From Desulfopila aestuarii DSM 18488 (GTDB lineage: Bacteria > Desulfobacterota > Desulfobulbia > Desulfobulbales > Desulfocapsaceae): a stretch of DNA of 64,000 nt. The notes under the pieces were generated by a model. The model saw only the letters and a program-made list of their open reading frames with translations, did not search any database and was not told the DNA's origin. The number at the start of each line of letters is the position of its first letter. The stretch's first letter is position 1. Both the position numbers and the translations under genes were made by a program. Below, in pieces: positions 42,192 to 51,007 of this stretch. The stretch spans positions 1 through 64,000 of the forward strand of contig CAMBBS010000010.1 in NCBI GenBank assembly GCA_945863875.1, read 5' to 3'.

Positions 42192-43232
42192 ATGATGAAA
42201 AAATTATTATTCACCTGCACAGTGCTTTTCCTCATATTTAGTTTCTGCAATATCTCATTTGCCAAAAAGACATTGAAAATGGGTGTCGTGGCACCTCCAA
42301 GCCACCCAGAGGTGTTAGCAGGACAGGCTTTTGCCGATTATGTCAAAGAAAAGACCAATGGCGAGATTCAAATTGATGTATTCCCCATGGGTACATTGGG
42401 TGGGGAGCGTTCCATGGCAGAACAGGTTCAAGGCGGCACCCTCGACATGATGCACTGCACGACAGCCGTTTTGGCAAACTTTATACCTGAGGTAGCTCTT
42501 TTTGATCTTCCTTTTCTCTGGCCATCAAGAGAAGTGGCATACAAGGTAATGGCAGACCCAGAATTTTTCAAAATGTTTGCAGATGCCTTCCCGCAAAAAG
42601 GTTTAGTGGCCCTTGGTTATGGGGAAAACGAATTTCGCGACCTGACCAATACAAAAAAAGAGGTTCGCCTGCCTGAAGATGTTAAGGGCATGAAAATACG
42701 AGTTATCGAATCACCAGTCTATCTTGAGACCTGGAAAACACTTGGGGCAAGCCCGGTTCCTATGCCTTTTCCAGAGGTATATAATGCATTGCAGCAGGGT
42801 GTAATTGATGCGCAGGAGAATCCACTCATGACCTCTGTGATGATGAAATTTACCGAAGTCTGTCCTTTTGCCACAAAGCTTGATTACTCGCTCCAGGAAA
42901 CATTTCAAATGATAAACATAGATCTTTGGGAAAGCTTGACACCTGAGCAGCAGCAGATTTTCCGCGATGCAGCCGCACTAAGTATTAAAGTAAATCGTGA
43001 AGGCAGTGCAACAGTGATGACTGGGATAATAGACAAGCTGAAGGCAGATGGCAAAGTCAAGGTCACCTATTTGACAGAAGAGGAGCGAGCGGCATGGAAT
43101 CAGGCAGTCCAGCCGGTCTACGCCATGTTCGAGAAAAAAGTCGGCAAGATTCCTAACAAACCGGAATACGGTCGTTATGCAGGAATGACGTATCTGCAGA
43201 TGATGAAGGAAAAAATTAAGCAGTACCAATAA
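42192..43232 (+). CDS. TRAP transporter substrate-binding protein (DctP family), operon 3
   Basis: 346-residue periplasmic receptor with signal peptide (KKLLFTCTVLFLIFSFCNIS, then FAKK). DctP-family segments include GMKIRVIESPVYLETWKTLG, PMPFPEVYNALQQGVIDAQE and NPLMTSVMM. It follows the LarA-like gene, so a 2-hydroxyacid ligand such as lactate is likely. It is followed by a stem-loop and dctQM. Confidence 0.92.
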   Translation: MMKKLLFTCTVLFLIFSFCNISFAKKTLKMGVVAPPSHPEVLAGQAFADYVKEKTNGEIQIDVFPMGTLGGERSMAEQVQGGTLDMMHCTTAVLANFIPEVALFDLPFLWPSREVAYKVMADPEFFKMFADAFPQKGLVALGYGENEFRDLTNTKKEVRLPEDVKGMKIRVIESPVYLETWKTLGASPVPMPFPEVYNALQQGVIDAQENPLMTSVMMKFTEVCPFATKLDYSLQETFQMINIDLWESLTPEQQQIFRDAAALSIKVNREGSATVMTGIIDKLKADGKVKVTYLTEEERAAWNQAVQPVYAMFEKKVGKIPNKPEYGRYAGMTYLQMMKEKIKQYQ

Positions 43233-43247
43233 CAGCAAGAGTGGAAC

Positions 43248-43282
43248 TGCCAATGGTGACGAAAGAACTCGTCCCATTGGCA
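43248..43282 (+). terminator. Stem-loop between dctP and dctQ (operon 3)
   Basis: Arms TGCCAATGG (43248-43256) and CCATTGGCA (43274-43282), continued inward by GACGA/TCGTC after a single bulged T, with a six-base loop. No T-run. Same position as the hairpins of the other two TRAP operons but unrelated in sequence. Confidence 0.65.
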
Positions 43283-43311
43283 ACCAAAAGGATTAAACAC
43301 GGGATACGTTC

Positions 43312-43821
43312 ATGAAAAAGTTGTCACATAAAATTTATGCATTCGAAGAGCTATGCATCGGTTACCTGCTGGTTTTTATCGCAACCGTGGCCACAATCCA
43401 CGTGATCGTAAGATATACGTTCGGCATCGCCTATGACTGGATTGATGAATGCTCCAGGTATATGTGTATTCTCATAACCTTTGTTGGTGCGGGGGTCTGC
43501 GCTAGAAAAGGGAGTCATTTCTGCATGGATGCGTTGCTGCAGTATGTGTCCAATCGTTCCAAGCACTTCCTTAAAGTGCTGGCAAATCTTGTGTCCACAC
43601 TGACTATGGCTGTCGTCTGCTATTACGCCTGGATTCAGATTGAAAAGCTCCATAGGTTTGGAGCAACAACACCATCATTGGAAATTCCGATGTATATCCC
43701 CTACCTGCCGATAGGCATTTTTACCGCTGTGATAGCTGTTCATTTTTGTATCAAGACCTACAGCCATATAAAGGGATTCATACACAATCTGCCCTATAAA
43801 GGCGACCAGGGGGGCCATTGA
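43312..43821 (+). CDS. TRAP transporter small membrane subunit (DctQ family), operon 3
   Basis: 169-residue four-helix DctQ protein (IGYLLVFIATVATIHVIVRY, WIDECSRYMCILITFVGAGV, LVSTLTMAVVCYYAW, PIGIFTAVIAVHFCI). The stop shares a base with the dctM start (TGATG). Confidence 0.88.
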   Translation: MKKLSHKIYAFEELCIGYLLVFIATVATIHVIVRYTFGIAYDWIDECSRYMCILITFVGAGVCARKGSHFCMDALLQYVSNRSKHFLKVLANLVSTLTMAVVCYYAWIQIEKLHRFGATTPSLEIPMYIPYLPIGIFTAVIAVHFCIKTYSHIKGFIHNLPYKGDQGGH

Positions 43822-45095
43822 TGTTAACATTTATGCTCTGTTTCTTTGTAGTACTTCTGGTCATTTCTACGCCTATAGCTATTATCATGTTGGCGGTCAC
43901 CGGTGTGACCCTGTTTTTTTACCTTGGTATTCCCTTGCAGGCCCTGGTGCAACAACTTTTCAATGGAATGGATAACTTCATCCTGCTGGCCATCCCATTT
44001 TTTATTCTGGCAGGAAACATTATGGCACAAGGCTCTATCTCCAGAAAACTCGTCGATGTCATGCAGTTGTGTGTCGGACGAATTCCTGGAGGTATGGCAA
44101 TTTCGTCTGTCCTTGCCTGTGTTTTTTTTGCAGCAATTTCGGGTTCCAGTCCGGCCACGGTCATTGCCATAGGTTCCATCATGATCCCGGCATTGATCAA
44201 ACATGGCCACGATGAGAATTTCAGTATCGGACTTCTTACTTCTGCTGGATCCATGGGAATACTTATTCCACCTTCCATTCCTATGGTCTTGTATGCCCTG
44301 GTCATGAATGTTTCGGTTGGCAAGATGTTCATGGCGGGTTTCATACCGGGAGCTCTCATCGCAGGACTGCTGATTGTTTATTCAGTTGTGCTGGCGAAAA
44401 AGCATGGCTGGGGTTCAGTAAGAGAGTATGCAAAAGGTGAAAAGTGGGCAATATTGAAGGACGCCTCATGGGGGTGCGCCATGCCTGTCGTGGTCCTCGG
44501 AGGAATATATTCCGGCATTTTCACACCCACCGAGGCCGCTGCTGTCTCTGTTATCTATGCCCTGCTTGTTGAATTATTCATCTACAAGGACATGGACCTG
44601 AAGAAACTGAACAATATTCTGAAGGATTCTGTACTCCTTTCTTCAACACTGCTTTTTATCATCGCCTGTGCAATGACCTTCATCTGGCTGCTGACCCGTG
44701 AACAGATACCTCAGATTGCAGCAGAATTTATAACGACTCATATCCAGAACAAGTATGTATTTCTCTTGATTATCAATGTCTTTCTCCTCCTCGTCGGTTG
44801 CGTCATGGATATCGTTTCAGCAATTATTGTGATATCCCCGATCCTTCTGATAGCCTTGGAAAAATTTGATATAGACCTGATACATTATGGCATAATCATG
44901 ATAGTCAACATCGAACTTGGGTTTTTAACATTTCCTTTCGGTCTGAATTTGTTCGTAGCAATGGGGATAACCGGAAAATCTTTAACACAGGTAGGTAAGT
45001 CGGTATTCCCGTTTTTAATTTTGTTGTTGATCGGTCTCTTCCTGGTAACCTACATACCTGAAATCTCACTCTGGTTACCAAATTTACTTGGATAA
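43821..45095 (+). CDS. TRAP transporter large membrane subunit (DctM family), operon 3
   Basis: 424-residue DctM permease with NFILLAIPFFILAGNIM, SAGSMGILIPPSIPMVLYAL, FTPTEAAAVSV and MIVNIELGFLTFPFGLNLFV. ATG 43821 is preferred over the TTG one codon before. It lies 15 bases before the dehydrogenase gene. Confidence 0.93.
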   Translation: MLTFMLCFFVVLLVISTPIAIIMLAVTGVTLFFYLGIPLQALVQQLFNGMDNFILLAIPFFILAGNIMAQGSISRKLVDVMQLCVGRIPGGMAISSVLACVFFAAISGSSPATVIAIGSIMIPALIKHGHDENFSIGLLTSAGSMGILIPPSIPMVLYALVMNVSVGKMFMAGFIPGALIAGLLIVYSVVLAKKHGWGSVREYAKGEKWAILKDASWGCAMPVVVLGGIYSGIFTPTEAAAVSVIYALLVELFIYKDMDLKKLNNILKDSVLLSSTLLFIIACAMTFIWLLTREQIPQIAAEFITTHIQNKYVFLLIINVFLLLVGCVMDIVSAIIVISPILLIALEKFDIDLIHYGIIMIVNIELGFLTFPFGLNLFVAMGITGKSLTQVGKSVFPFLILLLIGLFLVTYIPEISLWLPNLLG

Positions 45096-45110
45096 ACAGC
45101 TGCTGGAATT

Positions 45111-47987
45111 GTGCCGCACTCTGATGTTAAAATTAACCAAATAATCAATTCAAAGAATGTGATGGACACCTCTCTTCCCGCAAACCTAAAAGAAGACCTT
45201 GAGAAATTTATCCCGATCGAAAGAGTCTTCCATGAAAAAATAGAAAGAATCGCTTTCTCGGTTGACGCCAGCATGTTCTCGAGAGAACCGGCCATAGTGG
45301 TTGATCTTGTCAGTGAAAAAGAGGTTGCGGCCTTATTAGAGTATGCAAGAAAAACTCGAATAGGCGTAACTTTCAGAGCAGGAGGGACGAGCCTTAACGG
45401 ACAGTGCAGCGGTCATGGCATCCTGGCCCGGCTCAAAGGGCGACAGTGGGAGCAACTTGATGTAAGTGACGACAGGCAATCGTTCAAGGCCTGGTGCAAC
45501 GTGCTTGGCCTGAGAATCAACAACACCCTGGCGCCCTACAAGAAAATGCTTGGCCCGGACCCTGCATCCCTTGCCTCTGCCAGGTTTGGCGGCATTGTAG
45601 TCAACAACGCCGCGGGCATGTGCTGTACCGTAGAGCAAAACGCCTATGCAACGTTACGTTCCATGCGGCTGATGCTTAGCGATGGAACGATCGTCGATAC
45701 TTCGGACAATAAAAGTGTTGAAAATTTCCGTGAAAGTCACAAGGAACTTCTTGACGGTCTCCTGTTGTTGCGAAAGGAGATCCTGGCTCAACCGGAAGGA
45801 GCCGCCCGCATCAAAAAAAAATACGAGATAAAAAATACCTGCGGGTACTCGATAAATTCTTTTGTTGATTTCGAGGACCCGGTTGATATCCTCACCCACC
45901 TGATGATTGGTTCAGAAGGTACGCTTGGATTTGTAAGCAATGCAGCGCTGAAGACCTTTGATACCTTTTCCCACCGTGCAACGGCACTGGTTTTTTTTCC
46001 TGATCTTGGCACCGGAGCAAGAGCGGTTACCCGCTGGCATCAATCCAAAGCAGCTAACGCGGCAGAACTTTTTGACGGCCCCACCCTTAAAGCCCTTGCC
46101 AATCTCCCCTCGGCGCCGCCCATAGTCAAGAATCTCGACTTATCTGCATGTGCAGTACTCATTGAGGCCCGAGCCGGCAATGAACAATCCCGACAGGAAA
46201 AGATCGCCTCACTGCAGAGAGCAATTGACGACATAGAGACCCTCGGCCCCTATGAATTCTTCACCGATGAAGAAAGCTGCGAAGCCCTTTGGGCTTTCAG
46301 GAGGTCCATGTTCCCTGCGGTGGCCGGAGCAAGAGATGCTAACCAGTTGGTTGTGCTCGAAGATGTCTGTTTTCCTCTTGATAAGATCGAGGAAGGCTGC
46401 CTTGCCTTCGCCGAACTTTTCAAAAAATATAATTATCAGGGTGGTGTTCACGGTCACGCATTCCACGGCAACTTTCATTTTGCCCTGCCCGTAAATATGG
46501 GCTCAGAAGAAGAACGAACTAAAGTCCATGCATTTCTTGAAGAGATGATGCGGATGGTGGTAGGCTTTAACGGCTCTCTGAAGGCGGAACACGGAACTGG
46601 CTATGCAGTAGCCCCTTTCGTCGAGCTTGAATGGGGAGGGCAGCTCTACGATATCATGAAACGTGTCAAGACTCTTCTTGATCCGGAAGGGATTCTCAAT
46701 CCCGGTGTTCTCCTTAACGGTGATCCACACTGCCACACGAAAAACCTCAAAAATCCGATGGCCAGCCATGCCTTAATTGACAACTGTGTCGAATGCGGCT
46801 TTTGTGAAGCAGTATGTCCATCACAACATGTCGGACTGACTCCCAGGCAAAGGGTAGCCCTGTGGCGTCACATTTGTCGCATGAAACATGAAAATCATGA
46901 AAACACCGAGGAGTGGGAGAAGGTTTACGATCAACTCGGAACGGACCTTTGTGCCACCGACGGTATCTGCACGACCAGATGTCCTCTTCGGGTCGATGTG
47001 GCCAGCTTCGTCAGGGACCGGAGAAACCGGACCAGCACAGAATTCGCCAAAAAAATAGCCCACCGGATTGGCAACAATTTTGCGCCAACAACCAGAGGTG
47101 CATCACACCTGCTGAACGGCGTTGCTCTTTTTCAGCGACTGCTTGGTGATGCCTTGATGTACAAAGGTGCAAGGGTCACCAAAAAAGTTATCGGCAAAAG
47201 CTTGCCTTCGTGGAACGAACATATGCCCCGCGGCGGAAAGAAACTACCAAGGCTCTCCGCCAGGTCAAGCGAAGCCAAGTCGGGTGAAACCATCGTCTAT
47301 ATGCCTTCATGTGCTATCAGAACCATGGGAGACAGCGTTCATGATCCGTCGGAACCATTGGCAAAGGTGGCGATACGGCTTTTGGAACGGGCAGGATATG
47401 CGGTGGTGATTCCTGAAAATATAAATCAACTCTGCTGCGGCAAGGCTTTTGATACCAAGGGACTGGTTGATGAGGCCAGAGTTAAAGCCAGTGAAATGGA
47501 AGCGGCTCTCTTGAAGGTGAGCGACAATGGAAAACATCCGATTTTCTGCGAAACCAGTCCCTGCCTGGCCCATATGCGCAAGGTGTTGGATCAACGGTTG
47601 AAGATGTACGAACCAATTGAGTTTGCAACAAAATATCTCATGCATCGACTCACCTTTAAAAAGGTCAAGCATCGCGTTGCGATTCACCCTACCTGCTCCA
47701 CAAGATTACTTGGTCTGGCGGAGTCGTTTGTCAAGCTTGCCGAACAATGCGCAGAAGAGGTTGTCTGGCCAGAGGAAATTCAATGTTGCGGTTTCTCGGG
47801 TGACAAAGGTTTTTCCCATCCGGAACTGAACAAATCCGCTTTAGAAAATTTAGCAGAAAAGATACATGGTTGCGAAATGGGCTACAGCACCTCGAGGACT
47901 TGCGAAATAGGTTTATCACTTCACGGTAAGGTGCCGTATCGAAATATTGTGTATTTACTTGACCTTTGTACTGTCGGCAACTCGTAA
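45111..47987 (+). CDS. FAD/Fe-S D-2-hydroxyacid dehydrogenase (Dld/YdiJ type)
   Basis: 958-residue fusion of a GlcD-like FAD oxidase and a GlpC-like Fe-S module. The PCMH FAD domain (about 60-290) has FRAGGTSLNGQCSGHGIL and FGGIVVNNAAGMCC, followed by the FAD-oxidase C domain with VHGHAFHGNFHF and LKAEHGTG. Two 4Fe-4S sets follow (CVECGFCEAVCPS, CATDGICTTRCP) and two CCG cysteine blocks (QLCCGKAFDTKG, QCCGFSGDKG). Such enzymes oxidise D-lactate, D-2-hydroxyglutarate or glycolate. With LarA-like racemase and a TRAP carrier it makes a complete uptake-racemise-oxidise unit. The start is a GTG with a weak ribosome site; an ATG at 45162 is possible. Confidence 0.9.
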   Translation: MPHSDVKINQIINSKNVMDTSLPANLKEDLEKFIPIERVFHEKIERIAFSVDASMFSREPAIVVDLVSEKEVAALLEYARKTRIGVTFRAGGTSLNGQCSGHGILARLKGRQWEQLDVSDDRQSFKAWCNVLGLRINNTLAPYKKMLGPDPASLASARFGGIVVNNAAGMCCTVEQNAYATLRSMRLMLSDGTIVDTSDNKSVENFRESHKELLDGLLLLRKEILAQPEGAARIKKKYEIKNTCGYSINSFVDFEDPVDILTHLMIGSEGTLGFVSNAALKTFDTFSHRATALVFFPDLGTGARAVTRWHQSKAANAAELFDGPTLKALANLPSAPPIVKNLDLSACAVLIEARAGNEQSRQEKIASLQRAIDDIETLGPYEFFTDEESCEALWAFRRSMFPAVAGARDANQLVVLEDVCFPLDKIEEGCLAFAELFKKYNYQGGVHGHAFHGNFHFALPVNMGSEEERTKVHAFLEEMMRMVVGFNGSLKAEHGTGYAVAPFVELEWGGQLYDIMKRVKTLLDPEGILNPGVLLNGDPHCHTKNLKNPMASHALIDNCVECGFCEAVCPSQHVGLTPRQRVALWRHICRMKHENHENTEEWEKVYDQLGTDLCATDGICTTRCPLRVDVASFVRDRRNRTSTEFAKKIAHRIGNNFAPTTRGASHLLNGVALFQRLLGDALMYKGARVTKKVIGKSLPSWNEHMPRGGKKLPRLSARSSEAKSGETIVYMPSCAIRTMGDSVHDPSEPLAKVAIRLLERAGYAVVIPENINQLCCGKAFDTKGLVDEARVKASEMEAALLKVSDNGKHPIFCETSPCLAHMRKVLDQRLKMYEPIEFATKYLMHRLTFKKVKHRVAIHPTCSTRLLGLAESFVKLAEQCAEEVVWPEEIQCCGFSGDKGFSHPELNKSALENLAEKIHGCEMGYSTSRTCEIGLSLHGKVPYRNIVYLLDLCTVGNS

Positions 47988-48064
47988 GGCAATCTTGTAT
48001 CACCTTTATGCCACGTTAGTGTCGTAATGCGCGAGCTGGAAATGCAGTTTTATAATGACGAGGA

Positions 48065-48508
48065 ACTCGTACCAATGCAGCCACTGCCATCATGAAACAA
48101 GGCAACTGCAGGAACGATTTTTCGCTCGACCAATGGGTCTTTTATCAGGTGGTTTTTGACTATTTACCTGACAGCTGCGGATGAAACGGAACCTCGGCGC
48201 TTCGTCTGAGCGAACATACTGGTGTTTCCTGGATAACGGCTCACCGCATGCTGCGGGAAATCCGCATGGTCATGGTGCATCGCGATAGTATATACCGCCT
48301 TGAGAACTTGATTGAAAGCGATGATGCCTCTGTTGGAGGAAAAAGCCGGCAAGCGGGGCAGGGGTTCTGCCGGGAAAAAACCGGTTCTGCTTGCAGGAGA
48401 AAGACGGGAGATCATGCAGGGTTTATGGCAGCTGAAGAAGCGGTAGAGGCACCAAAAGCAGTGTGCAAGCATTTCTTCTTCGCCATGGAAAGCCAGGCCA
48501 AAAATTAA
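48065..48508 (+). pseudogene. Remnant of an IS1595/ISXO2-type transposase
   Basis: Pieces of an ISXO2-like transposase in two frames. A zinc-ribbon piece YQCSHCHHETRQL (about 48070-48110) is followed, after a frame change, by LDQWVFYQVVFDYLPDSCG. A TGA comes next (about 48182), and then SALRLSEHTGVSWITAHRML, YRLENLIESDDASVGGK and a damaged tail to 48508. The helix-turn-helix and the first catalytic Asp region (ESDDASVGGK) are still readable. No terminal inverted repeats or target duplications were identified. It is not expected to be functional. Confidence 0.65.
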
Positions 48509-48950
48509 GAACTGATGCTTTTCCTGCTCTGAACGTTGTGGCCAAGGCTCATAGTCATGAGAAAAAAATAACTCCACCGGAAGAAGCTGCTGGATGGTTG
48601 CCGTTTATCCAGTCATTGGTAATCTGAAAACATTTCTGAATGGAACTTTTCACGGGGGACTCGTAAATATCAACAAGAATATGGGGAAGAGTTTTGCTAG
48701 CGGTTTGATCGGCGGTTCTGGGAAGACGAGCTTCTGATAAGGTCTATTAAATACTCGCCTATCCCATTGCCCAGCTTGAAATTGAAAATTGTTTCGAGCC
48801 ATGAATTGAATTTATAGGGTAAGACAATCGGCCGCTATTGAGGTATATTGTCGATAGGTCGTGCCGGATGTGAATCGATCGCAAAATTTATTCCATATTA
48901 AAACTACTTGACCAAAAAAATGATTAAACGGGTGAAATCAAACCTATCCT
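48509..48950. other. Gene-free stretch between transposase remnant and efflux gene
   Basis: About 440 bases without a credible gene. It may include the rest of the decayed insertion element (text such as NCCRLSSHW-like short frames only). No promoter stands out. Confidence 0.4.
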
Positions 48951-50168
48951 ATGGAAACAGACAAGAAGAGCATGGGATTCGGGGAAACCATCGCACTGAT
49001 GGCTATTCTGGTTTCACTGACGGCACTGGCAATCGACATCATGCTTCCCGCATTACCGAAAATAGGCGAGGAACTAGGGACTTGGCACGCTAACGATGCG
49101 CAACTTATCGTCTCGTCGTTGATTTTCGGTTTATCTTTTGGCCAGATATTCTACGGCCCTTTCTCAGATAACACAGGGCGCAAGCCCATGCTCATTGCGG
49201 GGATTGTCATTTTTATCTGCGGTTGCGCCTTGTCCCTCTTCAGCACCACTTTTCCTGTTATGCTTACTGGACGGGTATTGCAGGGGGTGGGGCTGGCCGG
49301 GCCCCGTTCAATGGTCCTGGCCTTGATCAGGGATCAATACATTGGACGACCAATGGCGAAAATGATGTCCAGCATCATGACTGTCTTTATCATTATTCCG
49401 GTTATTGCTCCCGCAATCGGTCAGGGTATTCTTGCTGTCGCCGGCTGGCGAACTATTTTTGCCACACTATTGATCCAGGCCATAATCGCTTTAATATGGT
49501 TCGTTGTCCGGCAGCCTGAAACCCTGCCGCCGGAACATCGTGTCCCCTTTTCGCCTCGACGTGTCTTAAAGGCTTTCGCCGAAGTTTGCCGCAATCGCGC
49601 CGCCCTCGGTTACACTGCTGTGGCCGGCTGCATCCTGGGGGTATTTATCGGTTACTTAAATTGCGCTCAGCAGATCTTTCAGGTTACCTACCGGCTGAAT
49701 GACCGATTTCCTCTTGTTTTCGGGTTATTAGCCCTATCGATAGGTTGCGCATCGCTTGTCAATTCTCGTATCGTCATGCGTTATGGCATGCTGTACCTCA
49801 CCCATTATACGATGATAATCCTCTGTATATCCTCTTCGGCATTTCTGTTGTGCTTTTTCTTGATGGCTGGTCATCCGCCCCTATGGCTATTAATGGCCAG
49901 TCTGGTATTGGTTCTTTTTTGTTTTGGGATCTTATTTGGTAACCTGAATGCCATTGCCATGACACCGCTGGGCCATATAGCCGGAACAGGAGCAGCAGTT
50001 GTCGGTTCTCTGTCCACTTTTATTTCCGTACCTCTGGCAATCGTTATAGGGAGAGGATACGACGGGACGGTATTGCCTTTATTTGCAGGCGTTGCAACGC
50101 TCAGTTTAGTCTCGCTGATCATTATGAAATGGGCTGGAACAAAAGAGCTGGCCGGATGTCAACCTTAA
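48951..50168 (+). CDS. Bcr/CflA-type MFS drug efflux transporter
   Basis: 405-residue major facilitator of the drug:H+ antiporter-1 group. The opening TALAIDIMLPALPKIGEELG is typical of Bcr/CflA. The loop motif GPFSDNTGRKPMLIAG and the antiporter motif C-like VIAPAIGQGILAVAGWRTIF follow. Twelve helices are predicted. It stands alone behind the transposase remnant and would export a toxic or phenolic compound. No strong ribosome site is seen; an ATG four codons later is possible. Confidence 0.88.
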   Translation: METDKKSMGFGETIALMAILVSLTALAIDIMLPALPKIGEELGTWHANDAQLIVSSLIFGLSFGQIFYGPFSDNTGRKPMLIAGIVIFICGCALSLFSTTFPVMLTGRVLQGVGLAGPRSMVLALIRDQYIGRPMAKMMSSIMTVFIIIPVIAPAIGQGILAVAGWRTIFATLLIQAIIALIWFVVRQPETLPPEHRVPFSPRRVLKAFAEVCRNRAALGYTAVAGCILGVFIGYLNCAQQIFQVTYRLNDRFPLVFGLLALSIGCASLVNSRIVMRYGMLYLTHYTMIILCISSSAFLLCFFLMAGHPPLWLLMASLVLVLFCFGILFGNLNAIAMTPLGHIAGTGAAVVGSLSTFISVPLAIVIGRGYDGTVLPLFAGVATLSLVSLIIMKWAGTKELAGCQP

Positions 50169-50305
50169 AAAGATTTTTCACAAGGCACTTCAAGTCTGTC
50201 GGATTATCGGGCACGTGTTCCGGACTTCACAAACACAGCTTAACGTGCTGTTTATTGATAACGGTTGCCATCTGTCAGGGTATTTGACGCCAATCCTGGC
50301 ACCAT

Positions 50306-51007
50306 TTATGCCACAGAAAATTCACGGCAATCCTTATGCAAGGAACCAATCTCAGTTTTTGCCTCACAGTGTTTTTCCAGAAGCGATACCAATTCTTCTT
50401 GTGCCTGGACTCCAATTGCTGTGGTTGTTGGAGGCAGGCAGTCGATGTTGATAACGAGTGATTGACTGCTTAACCCTATTTTAGTGTGTTCTCCATTTCG
50501 CCAGTTCCAGCGGCGGCACATGATGTTTTGTGTCTTGCTATCAAAATAGATAACCTCACCTGGAGCCGGATTCTCCGTCTCCTCAGACCCGAGTGCTTGA
50601 AATGTCTCTGTCCCTTTCGCAATCCCTAAAACGAGATTCCCTTCAATGGCGGTTATGTCATCGCCGCCGCAAGGCAAACAATATTTCAATGAAATATAAT
50701 TGAAAAGTGCGACAACGGTGTTGACAAATGGCAGGGCGGCGTTGGTCTGAATTCGTTTTAAAAGCGATTTAATTGATGGTAAATATTTTTCGGGGGAAGA
50801 CCCAAACGACGCATGTGCCTCATCCCATGACTGCAGACGAGGATCATCAGCATATTCCATGCCGATTTTGTTGTCAATTTCCTGTTTTAATAGTCGGCGG
50901 ACAGGTTTAAAAGAAGATCGGTTTTGCAGTGATCGGACAATTATGACTTCACGGCGAAATGATGGAAACATGTCGAAAATCTGGTCAGCGATGATAATAT
51001 TCTTCAT
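50306..51007 (-). CDS. B3/4 domain protein (PheRS beta-like)
   Basis: 233-residue protein with a stand-alone B3/B4 domain, the fold that edits mischarged tRNA in phenylalanyl-tRNA synthetase beta (SIKSLLKRIQTNAALPFVNT, NYISLKYCLPCGGDDITAIE, GEVIYFDSKTQNIMCRRWNW). Free-standing members are common and may edit tRNA or bind amino acids. It overlaps the end of the ADP-forming synthetase gene by four bases, so it belongs to the same operon as IorAB. The link with aromatic 2-oxo acid metabolism is intriguing but unproven. Confidence 0.85.
   Translation of the reverse strand: MKNIIIADQIFDMFPSFRREVIIVRSLQNRSSFKPVRRLLKQEIDNKIGMEYADDPRLQSWDEAHASFGSSPEKYLPSIKSLLKRIQTNAALPFVNTVVALFNYISLKYCLPCGGDDITAIEGNLVLGIAKGTETFQALGSEETENPAPGEVIYFDSKTQNIMCRRWNWRNGEHTKIGLSSQSLVINIDCLPPTTTAIGVQAQEELVSLLEKHCEAKTEIGSLHKDCREFSVA

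Noticed and set aside
48150-48190. In-frame TGA in the transposase remnant as a selenocysteine codon
   Set aside because: A frame change next to it and a damaged tail show decay, and IS1595 transposases have no cysteine or selenocysteine at that place.
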